The position numbers were made by a program, and so were the translations under genes. The notes beneath the pieces were generated by a model. The model did not search any database, was not told the origin of the DNA, and worked only from the letters and a program-made list of their open reading frames with translations. From NCBI RefSeq assembly GCF_000348985.1, contig NC_035922.1, forward strand, positions 244,604 to 308,603: a DNA stretch of 64,000 nucleotides, given 5' to 3'. Source of the stretch: Huiozyma naganishii CBS 8797. Taxonomy: Eukaryota > Ascomycota > Saccharomycetes > Saccharomycetales > Saccharomycetaceae. Shown in pieces: positions 50,092 through 60,663 of the stretch (positions within the stretch are counted from its first letter, which is position 1; every line of letters begins with the position of its first letter).

Positions 50092-50179
50092 TGCTCCTGG
50101 TGTTCTTGTTCTTGGTCCCTGTAGCAGTGTCTCAACAGGTCGTCTCAACAGTCAATTGAGAAGAAGAAGAAGACGATTG

Positions 50180-51244
50180 ATGAAGATTGTACTGAAGAGA
50201 TTGGAGAGAACCGCAAACACGCGGGTCCGAATGGGTCTGACATGGTGGCAGAGGGCTGTGCGATGGGCCGTGACAGTGGGTGTGGAAGAAGAGGGGAGTG
50301 AAGTGGCCGTGGCGGATGTGAGACGCAGTTACGAGGGCCAAGCACAGGTGACAAACTACGCGTTCTTCCTCGGTGGGCGGTTGCGCACGGTGCATAGGGC
50401 ACGGCGACAGTACCTTGTCAGTGTCGCTGTGGCCCTTGTTGTCCCGCCCGTCTTGTTCTCCGTGTTCGAAGTGCCCTGGTTACTGGGGGCCGCCGATGGC
50501 AGTGGTCCCTCACGGTACATCGCATTGATCGTCGTGTTCTACTACTGCTGGGCAATGGCCGCGGTGAACTTTGTACAAAGCAGCACCACGGGCCCAGGTG
50601 TACTCCCTAGAAACATACACGTCCCCAAAGTTGGTGGTCCCCCTGGCCAGACTCCAGTACAATCACCACAGGAGTACTACAACATTGTGACTTTGCCGAC
50701 TGCACAGCGGTCCGCACACGTCGAGGTCAAGTACTGCACCGCTTGTAAGATCTGGCGCCCACCTCGGGCGTCGCATTGCAGGATTTGCCAAGTGTGCGTG
50801 CAAACGCAGGACCACCATTGCGCCTGGATCAACAACTGTGTCGGACAGCGGAACTACCGGTACTTCCTGACGTTCCTCACAGCTACCTGCGCTACATGCA
50901 CGGTCCTGTTCGTGTCCTCAGCGATCCACTTGTCCCACGAGACACGCGCCGTACCGATAGTACTCGTCGCGTATTCGGGCATCGCACTGTGGTACCCGCT
51001 CGTGTTGCTCGTGTACCATGTGTGCATGACCGCTACGGGGCAGACTACAAGAGAGTTCCTACACACGCTCGACGGGGTCAAGAACCCTGTCCTGCACCCG
51101 CGTGTCCGCAGAGTGCCCGGGAACCCGTTCGACTCGGGATCGTACGCGAAGAACGTCGGACGACTCATGGCACAGGCTAGGGGACCGAACAACTGGCCGC
51201 CAAGAGAACACACCGCAGCGACAGACTGGCGACTCAGGCGGTAA
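50180..51244 (+). CDS. ERF2: Ras palmitoyltransferase subunit Erf2 (DHHC)
   Basis: 354 residues from the ATG at 50180 (359 in S. cerevisiae); the upstream part of the frame starts at a TTG. The cysteine-rich domain reads CTACKIWRPPRASHC, then CQVCVQTQDHHCAW with the catalytic DHHC at residues 211-214. Four membrane segments are visible: two before the domain (near residues 78-98 and 112-134) and two after it. With Erf4 it palmitoylates Ras1 and Ras2 at the ER. The gene follows CDD1 as YLR246W follows YLR245C. Confidence 0.96.
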   Translation: MKIVLKRLERTANTRVRMGLTWWQRAVRWAVTVGVEEEGSEVAVADVRRSYEGQAQVTNYAFFLGGRLRTVHRARRQYLVSVAVALVVPPVLFSVFEVPWLLGAADGSGPSRYIALIVVFYYCWAMAAVNFVQSSTTGPGVLPRNIHVPKVGGPPGQTPVQSPQEYYNIVTLPTAQRSAHVEVKYCTACKIWRPPRASHCRICQVCVQTQDHHCAWINNCVGQRNYRYFLTFLTATCATCTVLFVSSAIHLSHETRAVPIVLVAYSGIALWYPLVLLVYHVCMTATGQTTREFLHTLDGVKNPVLHPRVRRVPGNPFDSGSYAKNVGRLMAQARGPNNWPPREHTAATDWRLRR

Positions 51245-51424
51245 GACACACACAGCGGGTACAGAGGGTGCGATGCCCTCTTGTCCAATCACGTTACTGC
51301 TCAGAAGCTGTTTTGAACCGAATTTTGCTATTATATAAAGGAGATACGCCGCAAGCGATACCTGCGAGAGAGGACCCACCAGGGAGCCTTGTACTTCCGG
51401 ATAGACGAGTAACCACTACCGAGA

Positions 51425-52102
51425 ATGAAGTTGTTTACGAGCAGTTGCATGTTTGATTACCCGTGGGAGCAGGTGTCTGCTGCGAACTGGAACAAGTACC
51501 CGAACGAGGTTTCGACGCACGTCAAAGCGGTGGACGTTCTGAGACGGGAGCTGCGCCACGGCGGGCAGGTTTTGATGACGGAGCGGCTGATCACGGTGCA
51601 GCAGAGTGTGCCCCGGTGGATCATGGCTCTTGTGGGCGGGTCGAACCTCAGTTACGTCCGGGAGGTGTCGACGGTGGACTTGCGGGACCGCTCGCTTAAG
51701 ATGCGGTCCTGCAACCTCACGTACGTGAACATTATGAAAGTGTATGAGACTGTGAACTACACACCGCATCCAGAGGCGCCCCAGGGGAAGACTTTGTTTG
51801 AGCAAGAGGCTAAGATTACAGCGTACGGTGCCTTTACGAGGCTTTGCAACTCGATGGAGGACTTCTCCTTCAAGAGGTTCTGCGACAACGCGCAGAAGGG
51901 GAAGCGCGGGTTTGACTCCGTGCTCGAGGTGTTCGACCAAGAGATGGACACTTTGGGGCTCTCGCAGCTTGTCTCGAGGGTCAACGAGACCGTCGAGGAC
52001 GTACGTTCCTCAGCGGAGAACTGGTTTCAAGAGATAGAGAGGAAGTGTACCATCCTATCTGATTACCACGACTTCTTCAGCGAGGCGTTCAGAAGAGAAT
52101 GA
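51425..52102 (+). CDS. UPS2: Mitochondrial intermembrane-space lipid transfer protein Ups2 (PRELI family)
   Basis: 225 residues (230 in S. cerevisiae Ups2). The PRELI/MSF1 domain covers residues 1-175: MKLFTSSCMFDYPWEQVSAA, YPNEVSTHVKAVDVLRREL, LMTERLITVQQSVPRWIM and MRSCNLTYVNIMKVYETVNY. The first Met is at the conserved position. Ups2 with Mdm35 carries phosphatidylserine between mitochondrial membranes. S. cerevisiae has a duplicate, UPS3. The next genes RPS31 and SEC10 are exactly the neighbours of UPS2 (YLR168C-YLR167W-YLR166C). Confidence 0.95.
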   Translation: MKLFTSSCMFDYPWEQVSAANWNKYPNEVSTHVKAVDVLRRELRHGGQVLMTERLITVQQSVPRWIMALVGGSNLSYVREVSTVDLRDRSLKMRSCNLTYVNIMKVYETVNYTPHPEAPQGKTLFEQEAKITAYGAFTRLCNSMEDFSFKRFCDNAQKGKRGFDSVLEVFDQEMDTLGLSQLVSRVNETVEDVRSSAENWFQEIERKCTILSDYHDFFSEAFRRE

Positions 52103-52362
52103 TCGGGCAAGCACCACCAGCATCTGCATTTACTGCTACATGTACAAAACAAACTGGCCTTCAACGGACCAACCTGTTCCCCAACAGAACGAACATATAT
52201 ATTCATCTATTCAACTAATACAATCAAAAGCTGTAAATATCAACTTACGGGACCACCTCTTTCCGCCGGATCTAACGGAAGTGGACCCCTCTTCAATGTT
52301 CAAAAGAAAATATGAGCTATTGAATACACAGATTACATATAAGTAAAGAATGGTGTTTCCAA

Positions 52363-53219
<857 letters not shown>

Positions 53220-55718
53220 ATGAACTCGCTGTACGAGCTGGACCCGAAATGGCAGCGGTTGCTGACGACGGGCAATTTTCTGGGTGGACTGACGGTGAAT
53301 GAGTTCGTGGAGGAGATCTCGCGGGACCACACGCTAAGGGTTTCGTCGAACGCGGTGTTCCGTGATAGGGAGACGTGGGACCCGAAACCGTTCATCAGGA
53401 CTTTTGAGTCGACTCTCCGGGAACTGAAAATACTGCAGGACGAGGTGCGCGGGAGGAAGGGGTCCCTGACGGAAGCAGTCTCACAGCAGGAGTTGCAACA
53501 GGCGCAGTTGGTGCAGCAGTTGGCGAGACAACTGGACCAGATCACGGCACAGTACGCTGATTTGGACACACAATTGACTACGGTGACTCAGGTGGTGGCA
53601 CCCCTCGGGGATAAATTGGAGAACGCAATTAGAAGGAAGAAAATGTACTCGAAGTCCGTCGAGTTGATTAAACGGTACAAAGAGTTTAGCCAGTTTGGGC
53701 AATCGAAGTACATCGAGACCTTGAGTGGCTCGACGCGATGGAATGACCAGATACAGGCAGCGACTCTGATGAAGAACTTGCTCGTGCTCGCAATGAAGAT
53801 TGAAACGAACTCGATTCAGGGGACAAGCGACACGACAAGGGCCATCGAGAAGTACTCGGAGCATTTGGAGACCAACTGGCTAGACCAATTTAACTGCGCA
53901 TACAGGGACAACAACTTCCAGCGGCTGAACGAGATTGCCATGATTTTGAATCACTTCAACGGCGGAATCAACGTCATCACCAACTTCATTAACCAGCACG
54001 AATTCTTTATAGACTCGAACCAAATTGAAACGGATAACGCGAACGATGAGTCGCTACTAGCAGGGATCAAGGAGAAATCCTTGAATCCGGACCATCACCA
54101 AGTGGTGTACCAGGAACAGATGGTGAAGACCCTCGCGGAAATCGTACAAGTCGTCGAGAACGAGTCCCTTATCGTGTCCAAAGTGTTTGAAAACAACTTT
54201 ACCTACGTGTTGCAACTTTTCATCCAAAGGATATTTGCGCAGAAACTGGAACCAAAGATTGAGTACACGCTGAACACGGCACTGTCCTGGTCTAGCTTGG
54301 CCTACGTGAGGAACCTCCACGGTCTACACTCGCTGATGGGACAATTCGTCAAGGACCTTTCCGAGTTTTTCCAAGAAAAGCTGGTCACAGAGGATAACAG
54401 TCTGGTCACCGCTGTGGAGCAATGCACCTCCGATATTTTTGTGAGGCACCTCTTCGAGAGATCTAGATACTTCGACATGGAGAGGAGGAACCTCGAGTCG
54501 ATTTTGGTTGAGAAGACGAACGCGTTCAACCTGTTGCACCACAAAGTAATACGGTTGAGATCCCTCACGGGAAGGATTAAGAGAAACCTCGACAGCGGTA
54601 TTGAATTCAGCGAGGATACCAACAACACGGATGGTAACCAGAGGGCGAAGCCCAACAGCCGGCTGTCCCAATACAAAGCGTTGTTGAAGAAACGACTCGA
54701 TTTGGATTCTTTCCCCCGGTTTGATCACAACGATTCGGTCAACGACCAAGTTGCAGGAGACGGTGAACAACGGTTACAAGGGTATGACTCTAATTTTACG
54801 ATCGACAACGTGGACGCGATGTTGAAATGTGTTGTCGAAGCCGTTGCACGAGTCATGGAGCTTGTACCAAACAAAGCGAACGAGTACATCTTAGAGTTGA
54901 TTGAAATCATGTTTATGGGGATAGTGGGCTCCTACGTGGATTCTGCTCTAGAGGTGGCGTACTATGAAATAGACAATGCGGATATCGCCGCTGCCACGAT
55001 AGATCTCTCCCTCTTGGGTTATATCGCTACGACCACAAACATCTTAAACTACCTGTCGATCTCCATGAAATCTGTATTTCTACCCTTGCTCAATAACAGC
55101 CCCAGTGTAAAGAAGCAAATAGTGGAACTGACCAACGGGAACATCAAAAAATGTGAATACGCGATCAACGTAATAATAGAGAGGACTGTGAACGTTGTCT
55201 CGGGCAAATTTGTCAACGCATTGGCCAAACAGAAAAGGAAAGATTTTGTGCCACGGACACAAGACCTGCTGGATAACGATACTCTACCAGCGGTAGAAAT
55301 TGTATCCCTTTTAAAATCGATCCACCAACAGGCTTCAGAGTATTTAAAGGGGGAGAATTTCAAGACTTTCCTCATCGCGATAGGCAATGACCTGTACGGT
55401 CTCCTTCTTGCCCACTATGGGAAATTCCAAGTGAGCTCGATCGGTGGTATTATTGTCACGAAGGATATCATCGGTTACTTGACCGAGATAGACTCATGGA
55501 AAATACCGAAGCTTCTGGACAAGTTTGCGACTTTAAGGGAGTTGGCCAACTTGTTCACGGTCCAACCGGATCTGCTGGACTCGTTGACAAAGGAGGGCCA
55601 TCTTGGAGACGTCAACAAGAACATAATATCGACGTACATCTCCAACAGAGAGGATTTCAACCACGAGAACTTCATCTCCAGCGTCAAGAACAATTTCCGG
55701 CAGTACACTTACAATTGA
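53220..55718 (+). CDS. SEC10: Exocyst subunit Sec10
   Basis: 832 residues (871 in S. cerevisiae). The frame reaches back to 53064 through a TTG; the ATG at 53220 gives MNSLYELDPKWQRLLTTGNF, the family start. The N-terminal CorEx coiled coil spans residues ~70-160 (Gln/Leu rich, QQELQQAQLVQQLARQLDQI); the rest is the helical-bundle CATCHR rod. Sec10 is part of the eight-protein exocyst that tethers secretory vesicles at the bud. Convergent with SDH4, 61 bp away. Confidence 0.96.
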   Translation: MNSLYELDPKWQRLLTTGNFLGGLTVNEFVEEISRDHTLRVSSNAVFRDRETWDPKPFIRTFESTLRELKILQDEVRGRKGSLTEAVSQQELQQAQLVQQLARQLDQITAQYADLDTQLTTVTQVVAPLGDKLENAIRRKKMYSKSVELIKRYKEFSQFGQSKYIETLSGSTRWNDQIQAATLMKNLLVLAMKIETNSIQGTSDTTRAIEKYSEHLETNWLDQFNCAYRDNNFQRLNEIAMILNHFNGGINVITNFINQHEFFIDSNQIETDNANDESLLAGIKEKSLNPDHHQVVYQEQMVKTLAEIVQVVENESLIVSKVFENNFTYVLQLFIQRIFAQKLEPKIEYTLNTALSWSSLAYVRNLHGLHSLMGQFVKDLSEFFQEKLVTEDNSLVTAVEQCTSDIFVRHLFERSRYFDMERRNLESILVEKTNAFNLLHHKVIRLRSLTGRIKRNLDSGIEFSEDTNNTDGNQRAKPNSRLSQYKALLKKRLDLDSFPRFDHNDSVNDQVAGDGEQRLQGYDSNFTIDNVDAMLKCVVEAVARVMELVPNKANEYILELIEIMFMGIVGSYVDSALEVAYYEIDNADIAAATIDLSLLGYIATTTNILNYLSISMKSVFLPLLNNSPSVKKQIVELTNGNIKKCEYAINVIIERTVNVVSGKFVNALAKQKRKDFVPRTQDLLDNDTLPAVEIVSLLKSIHQQASEYLKGENFKTFLIAIGNDLYGLLLAHYGKFQVSSIGGIIVTKDIIGYLTEIDSWKIPKLLDKFATLRELANLFTVQPDLLDSLTKEGHLGDVNKNIISTYISNREDFNHENFISSVKNNFRQYTYN

Positions 55719-55779
55719 GGCAAGGCACACAATCGAGTATTCTTATATATAGATATAGCGTAATACATATATGAAACGG

Positions 55780-56265
55780 TCACGATTCGCTGGCGGGACG
55801 TCTCCACATCCGGCGCATAAGACCGACGAGTCCATCACTCTCCGTCTCCAGAATGTAAATCCCAAATAGGGACACAAGGGACCCGATCCGCAGCAGCCAC
55901 ATCGCGTAGCTGTGGATCCGACCGTACACCCGCTTAGACACATAGTCGATGATGCACGACTGGAACCCAGAGTAGCAGTGTGCTAACAGCATTGCGGATA
56001 GCATCGTGTCTGCAACGGTGGAAACGGGACCCACGAAGACAAGTGGGATCCCGACAAGAGGCACCAGACTCAGAGAGACGGCTGTATCCAGCGTCCAGTG
56101 CCTGGACCCGTGCAGAGGGTCCTCAGCTGGTACCGTGGAACTGTCGTTCACGTCACCTGCCACCCCACCGGGTTTCTGCGGCAGTGTCGGCAAAAACGGG
56201 ATCTTGAAGTGGGACGACCGGGCCAAATGGAACAACCGTCTCTGAAACAACCCACAAGATAACAT
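55780..56265 (-). CDS. SDH4: Succinate dehydrogenase membrane anchor Sdh4 (or paralogue Shh4)
   Basis: 161 residues (181 in S. cerevisiae Sdh4). A presequence-like Arg/Phe-rich N-terminus (MLSCGLFQRRLFHLARSS) is followed by the mature start GGVAGDVND. Three membrane segments lie at about residues 60-82, 86-108 and 118-140, and RVYGRIHSYAMWLLRIGSLVSL leads into LFGIYILETESDGLVGLM, a typical family end. It anchors complex II to the inner membrane and helps bind ubiquinone. S. cerevisiae has SHH4 (YLR164W) next to MAS1 and SDH4 (YDR178W) on the sister track, so this may be the common ancestor's single copy or either duplicate. Confidence 0.9.
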   Translation of the reverse strand: MLSCGLFQRRLFHLARSSHFKIPFLPTLPQKPGGVAGDVNDSSTVPAEDPLHGSRHWTLDTAVSLSLVPLVGIPLVFVGPVSTVADTMLSAMLLAHCYSGFQSCIIDYVSKRVYGRIHSYAMWLLRIGSLVSLFGIYILETESDGLVGLMRRMWRRPASES

Positions 56266-56532
56266 TCTTAGTCACAGAGTTTCCTGTGAACCCGTAACCG
56301 CCCTCGCATGGCCCCGTATCGTCGTCGTCGTCCTTTATATAAAGCGTCCTTAACAGTGGGGCATCGCTTACGAAACCCTTTAATTGTTGTCCCTTTGGAA
56401 AATTTTGTTATTATGTGATGTGTGTTCTAGCCATGACGACCACCAGCGATAAGAGCAAACACAGGTGCTGGAGAGATTAGGGTACTGTGGATTAGATAGG
56501 GATACACTGGCGTTTGGGTCTACTTTATTGGG

Positions 56533-57936
56533 ATGTTGCGTTGCCTTCAAAATTTGAAGGTTGGGAGAAGACTGTTCAGCGAGAGTGCTGCGAGGGCGGT
56601 GGCGTCCGTGCCTCTAACGAGGACGTCCGTTTTAGACAACGGGTTGACTGTGGCGACGGAGTTCATTCCGAACACGGCTAGTGCGACGGTGGGGATCTTT
56701 GTTGATGCTGGGTCGCGTGCTGAGAACGTGAAGAACAACGGTACGGCGCATTTCCTGGAACATTTGGCGTTCAAAGGTACTAAGAACAGATCGCAGCGCG
56801 GGATCGAGTTGGAGATCGAGAATATCGGGTCGCATTTGAACGCGTACACGTCAAGGGAGAACACTGTATACTACGCGAAGTCGCTGAGGGAGGATATCCC
56901 GAAAGCGGTCGATATACTCAGCGATATCTTGACCAAGTCTGTGCTTGACCCGAAGGCCATTGAACGGGAGAGGGACGTTATTATCAGGGAGAGCGAAGAA
57001 GTGGACAAGATGTACGACGAAGTTGTGTTCGATCATCTGCACGAGATCGCCTACAGGGACCAGCCCTTGGGGCGGACGATCCTCGGGCCCATCAAGAATA
57101 TCAAGTCGATCAAGAGAACGGACTTGCAGAACTATATCATGACAAACTACAAAGGCGACAGGATGGTACTTGCCAGTGCGGGCTCCGTTGACCACGATAA
57201 CTTGGTGGCGTACGCACAAAAGTATTTCGGCCACTTGAAGAGATCCGATGTGTCCGTGCCCCTGGGTTCCCCCCGTGGTCCCCTGCCTGTCTTCACGAGA
57301 GGTGAGAAGTTCATAAGTGAGACCACTTTGCCCACAACACATATTGCGATTGCTCTCGAGGGTGTCTCGTGGTCAGCTCCAGACTATTTTGTCGCGCTCG
57401 CGACCCAGGCAATAGTCGGGAATTGGGACAGGGCTGTGGGCGCCGGGACGAACTCCCCTTCACCACTAGCCGTCGCAGCAACGAACAACGGGGCTCTGGC
57501 TAACTCGTACATGTCTTTTTCAACTTCGTACGCTGACACTGGGCTGTGGGGGATGTACATTGTGACGGACTCAGCAGAACACCAACCGAGGTTGATCATC
57601 AATGAAATCATCAAAGAATGGAACAGGATAAAGAGAGGGGATGTATCCGATAGCGAAGTCAACAGAGCCAAGGCACAGTTGAAGGCCGCTCTTTTGCTGT
57701 CGTTGGATGGGTCCACTGCGATAGTCGAAGATATGGGGAGACAGATTGTCACAACGGGTAAAAGACTCTCCCCGGAGGAGGTCTTCGAACAGGTAGATAA
57801 AATTACAAAGGATGACATTGTCATGTGGGCAAATTACAGACTACAAAACAAGCCAGTATCCATCGTTGGACTAGGGGCGGTAGACGGGATCCCTAAGCTT
57901 GAAGAAATAGAGTCTCAGTTAAACAGTGGTCAATGA
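56533..57936 (+). CDS. MAS1: Mitochondrial processing peptidase beta subunit
   Basis: 467 residues (462 in S. cerevisiae). A short presequence (KVGRRLFSESAARAVASV) leads into the M16 peptidase domain. Zinc site: His73, Glu76 and His77 in AHFLEHLAFKG, with the third ligand Glu153 in IIRESEEVDKMYDE. The C-terminal domain ends in a typical NYRLQNKPVSIVGLG stretch. With Mas2 it removes matrix-targeting signals. MAS1 is the last protein gene before the rDNA, as in S. cerevisiae (YLR163C). Confidence 0.98.
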   Translation: MLRCLQNLKVGRRLFSESAARAVASVPLTRTSVLDNGLTVATEFIPNTASATVGIFVDAGSRAENVKNNGTAHFLEHLAFKGTKNRSQRGIELEIENIGSHLNAYTSRENTVYYAKSLREDIPKAVDILSDILTKSVLDPKAIERERDVIIRESEEVDKMYDEVVFDHLHEIAYRDQPLGRTILGPIKNIKSIKRTDLQNYIMTNYKGDRMVLASAGSVDHDNLVAYAQKYFGHLKRSDVSVPLGSPRGPLPVFTRGEKFISETTLPTTHIAIALEGVSWSAPDYFVALATQAIVGNWDRAVGAGTNSPSPLAVAATNNGALANSYMSFSTSYADTGLWGMYIVTDSAEHQPRLIINEIIKEWNRIKRGDVSDSEVNRAKAQLKAALLLSLDGSTAIVEDMGRQIVTTGKRLSPEEVFEQVDKITKDDIVMWANYRLQNKPVSIVGLGAVDGIPKLEEIESQLNSGQ

Positions 57937-58561
57937 ATTTAGTTTATTATACAGCGTGTAAATAAATAACCAATAAGTCTACTCTTTGGATTCTGAGGGA
58001 CTTACAAAAGCCGCTTTGTGGCGAGCATATTCAAGCGATATGACAACTTGTCCATTTCTCACAAATATACATATCATGTACCTTAGGAACGAAATGTGAC
58101 AGTACATAATAGTGGAAATCAAATGTCTCGCAGTATTATGATTAAAATGACAGTAGCTGCAACTGCGTATGAACGTGTCGGAAGTCTGAGCGCCGACAAA
58201 TTCTCAGACTGTCAAAGGGAGCTTCCAGAAAGGGAGCTTCTCAAAACATAACTATTTCCGTTTGGGGCAGCGCACTTTCGGTCGTTCCAGTTTCCTACGT
58301 ACTTGCCGATCAATTAGGCAACCCCCGTCACACGCTTATATAAGAGCTCGCCATCCAAGCTCCTGGTGGATAGCCGGACCAGTTCTTGGTGTTGGGACAC
58401 ACAAAGCCAGCCGGAATGAAGAAAAATTAGAAGCTGGCAGTCATCTTGGCCGGAGCTTTGTTTTTTTGGTTTTATGATGCTTTGAGTTTACTCATAGCAC
58501 CTACAAATGCGGACTAATTGATGTGAATGTTGGCTGGGAAGCAATACTGTCATGGCCTATT

Positions 58562-58605
58562 GTTGGAATTCCGCATTTCTGTATTCATCTGCGGAATTCC
58601 AACAT
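58562..58605. mobile_element. 44-bp perfect palindrome made of a Ty1-type LTR end
   Basis: Arms TGTTGGAATTCCGCA and TGCGGAATTCCAACA are exact reverse complements around the 14-nt loop TTTCTGTATTCATC. On the minus strand its first 34 bases are identical to the LTR-like end at 22647-22680. TG...CA ends and TGTTGGAAT are LTR features. No target duplication flanks it. It may be an internally deleted LTR or the joined ends of one. Confidence 0.7.
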
Positions 58606-59772
58606 TTTTATAGTTTTACAATGACATTATCATGGCATCTTTCTCAGTTCCTTACAAGACGACCATATAGTATTAACAAGGACAGAAAAATGTAGAAGTG
58701 ATGACGAGGTCGGGTTTGTAAACAAGAAAATTTTCTTATGCTTGTATTATCAACTCTCCCAAGAACTATTATCTTTTGTAAACCAAAGGTTTCACGGACC
58801 ATGCAATAAGCACTGTTGTCAATTCTACGCAAGTAATTGTGGATAGTGCAGAGAGGATTTCTAAGTAAAAAGCTGTAAACTCAAACGGTGACAAGGAAAT
58901 CATGGAATCTACCTTTATTCAGGGTTGTTCGAGGATATGGGACTGTAACCGTGATAGCTAGAGTTTTGGGAGTTTTGCTATCGACTTTTGTTAGGCTCAA
59001 GGCACAGTGGGTTCTTCACCCCTTTTCCGATACCCACTATTTGAATAGAAACCACTTTTGGCAGGTCAGAGGGTGTCCTGTCTAATTAAATTAAGGAACT
59101 ATTTCCTCAAACCGGTACCGACCACAAATGTTCTGAGAGGAGGACAGAATACGATTGACGGAATCAGTAACTTTCTACTTACAATTTATGACTAAAGTAT
59201 TCTTAGTGTAGCACTCAATTTGTTTTACAAAACTAGTAATTTTTCAATAGTCATTCGTATCTTATTAGTATCTTATTAGTATGGACGTTATTAAACGTGA
59301 AGTGTTATGTTGGCATCTCTTTTCAACCACACTTTTTTCCTCTTTGGCAGAAGTGAGACTGAGTCGCTTTCAACATTTGTTGCCACATTCTCTCGCTCGC
59401 TAAATCAGCCTTTCTCCACTTCTTAAACTGTATCATGTAAGCTACTATTTAGTGCACCTCGTTCTCCATGAACTAGTACATCATTTCACTTGTTGCTTAA
59501 GAGAAGGGTCTAACAGCGGTCTGTATGTTGCACTGTCATTGGCACTTTTACATGAAAAGCTAATGGAGTGTCTATGTCTTTAATTTTAAAGGGTCTGGAT
59601 GTAATTCTCTACGCCCTGGGAAAGCCAGGAAAGATGGGTTTAGGGGGGCTAAAAGATATTAAAAAGGCACAAATGGATTCAAGGCTGAATCGATTCGGAA
59701 CGCAAGCACCGACCATTGGAATGCGGTAACAAACAGGCTTGGTGCGAGAAAGAATTCTCGGATGGTACAAAA

Positions 59773-59779
59773 TGCAAAA
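59773..59779 (-). terminator. 5S Pol III terminator
   Basis: A run of A on the plus strand adjacent to the 5S 3' end gives a T tract on the transcribed strand. Confidence 0.8.
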
Positions 59780-59900
59780 AGATTGCAGCACCTGAGTTTC
59801 GCGTATGGTCACCCACTACACTACTCGGTCAGGCTCTTACCAGCTTAACTACAGTTGATCGGACGGGAAACGGTGCTTTCTGGTAGATATGGCCGCAACC
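59780..59900 (-). rRNA. RDN5: 5S ribosomal RNA
   Basis: 121 nt on the minus strand, from GGTTGCGGCCATATCTACC at 59900 down to GGTGCTGCAATCT at 59780, essentially identical to S. cerevisiae 5S. The internal control region is intact (AGCTGGTAAGAGCCTGACC). A TTTTT run directly after the 3' end is the Pol III terminator. It lies 1.06 kb upstream of the 35S start on the opposite strand, the S. cerevisiae arrangement. Confidence 0.98.
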
Positions 59901-59999
59901 GAAATTGTGAGCTGAACGCAATGGTGGGAAGGAGGCGAGCGTGCGGGGGCTATTTTTTGCGATAGTCGGGGTCTGTCGGGGCGGTGGCGGGTTGGCACT

Positions 60000-60222
60000 G
60001 GGGCTACCCCCCACAATGTTGGGTCGGGAAATGCAGCGCCCCTGGTTAGAAGGTGCGAGGGGAAGCGGAAGGGTGCGAAAAGTGGCGATAAAGGGTGGCC
60101 CTGGGGGGGTGGGAATGTTTTTTTGGGGGGTAAGTGGGGTCTAGCGGGGCGAGTGGAGGGTTGGGACTGGGGCTACCCCCCACAATGTGGGTACGGGGAG
60201 TGGAGCGCCCCTGGTTAGAAGT
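60000..60222. repeat. 169-bp-period duplication in NTS2
   Basis: GGGGCTACCCCCCACAATGT begins at 60000 and again at 60169, each followed about 25 bp later by GCGCCCCTGGTTAGAAG. The G-rich sequence before each copy is also related but diverged. Confidence 0.85.
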
Positions 60223-60466
60223 CATGGGGGCTGATGTTGGGAGATGGGTGGGGGGGATAGTGCATTTGTTGAATTGACACTATGTTTAGGACATATATTG
60301 TTTGATTGAGGTGTTTAAAGAGTATGGACATATAGGTAGTATAAAAATAAACAATATTCGAGGAGTGGCGGTGGGGTCAAAGTTAAGGTGTCGTTGGGGG
60401 GGAGTGGGTGCTGGGAAACGTGTGCCGGTGTTGGAATAATTAAATTTTGGCGGGAATGGAGAAATA

Positions 60467-60474
60467 CCGGGTAA
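60467..60474 (-). promoter_or_regulatory. Reb1-like site in NTS2
   Basis: CCGGGTAA is the complement of TTACCCGG, the Reb1 consensus. S. cerevisiae rDNA carries Reb1 sites in the promoter and enhancer. Confidence 0.6.
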
Positions 60475-60626
60475 AAATGGATGTTCCGGGGGACCAGGGG
60501 TCCTGTGTGCTGGACCATTGGAAAAAGCGTATTTTGATACCTCGGAACACACCTTAACATGTGGGGGTGTGCATACAAGTGAAGTGCCGAAAAACGGTCC
60601 GCAAAAATAAGTACGCTGCAAACGCC

Positions 60627-60663
60627 TTCGGCCGAACGGTTCGGCCGAAAAGGGTCGGCCGAA
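60627..60663. repeat. Three TTCGGCCGAA-type palindromes in NTS2
   Basis: TTCGGCCGAA lies at 60627-60636 and 60640-60649, and GTCGGCCGAA at 60654-60663, about 300-330 bp before the 35S start. A related inverted pair, TGGCCG and CGGCCA, lies at about 60881-60898. Confidence 0.8.

Larger units (their letters stand above)
57937..59779. other. MAS1 3' flank and rDNA spacer proximal to 5S (NTS1)
   Basis: 1,843 bp without a supported protein gene. It contains two AAAGGGAGCTTC copies (58214-58225, 58229-58240), a TATATAAG near 58337, the LTR palindrome at 58562-58605, and the 11-mer GTATCTTATTA twice in tandem at 59257-59278. In S. cerevisiae this spacer carries the Fob1 fork barrier; I cannot point to one with confidence. 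Where unique DNA ends and the repeated unit begins cannot be seen from a single unit. Confidence 0.55.

Noticed and set aside
58262..58477. 71-codon frame after MAS1 near a TATATAAG
   Set aside because: There is no similarity to a known protein; the TATA-like site alone is not enough.
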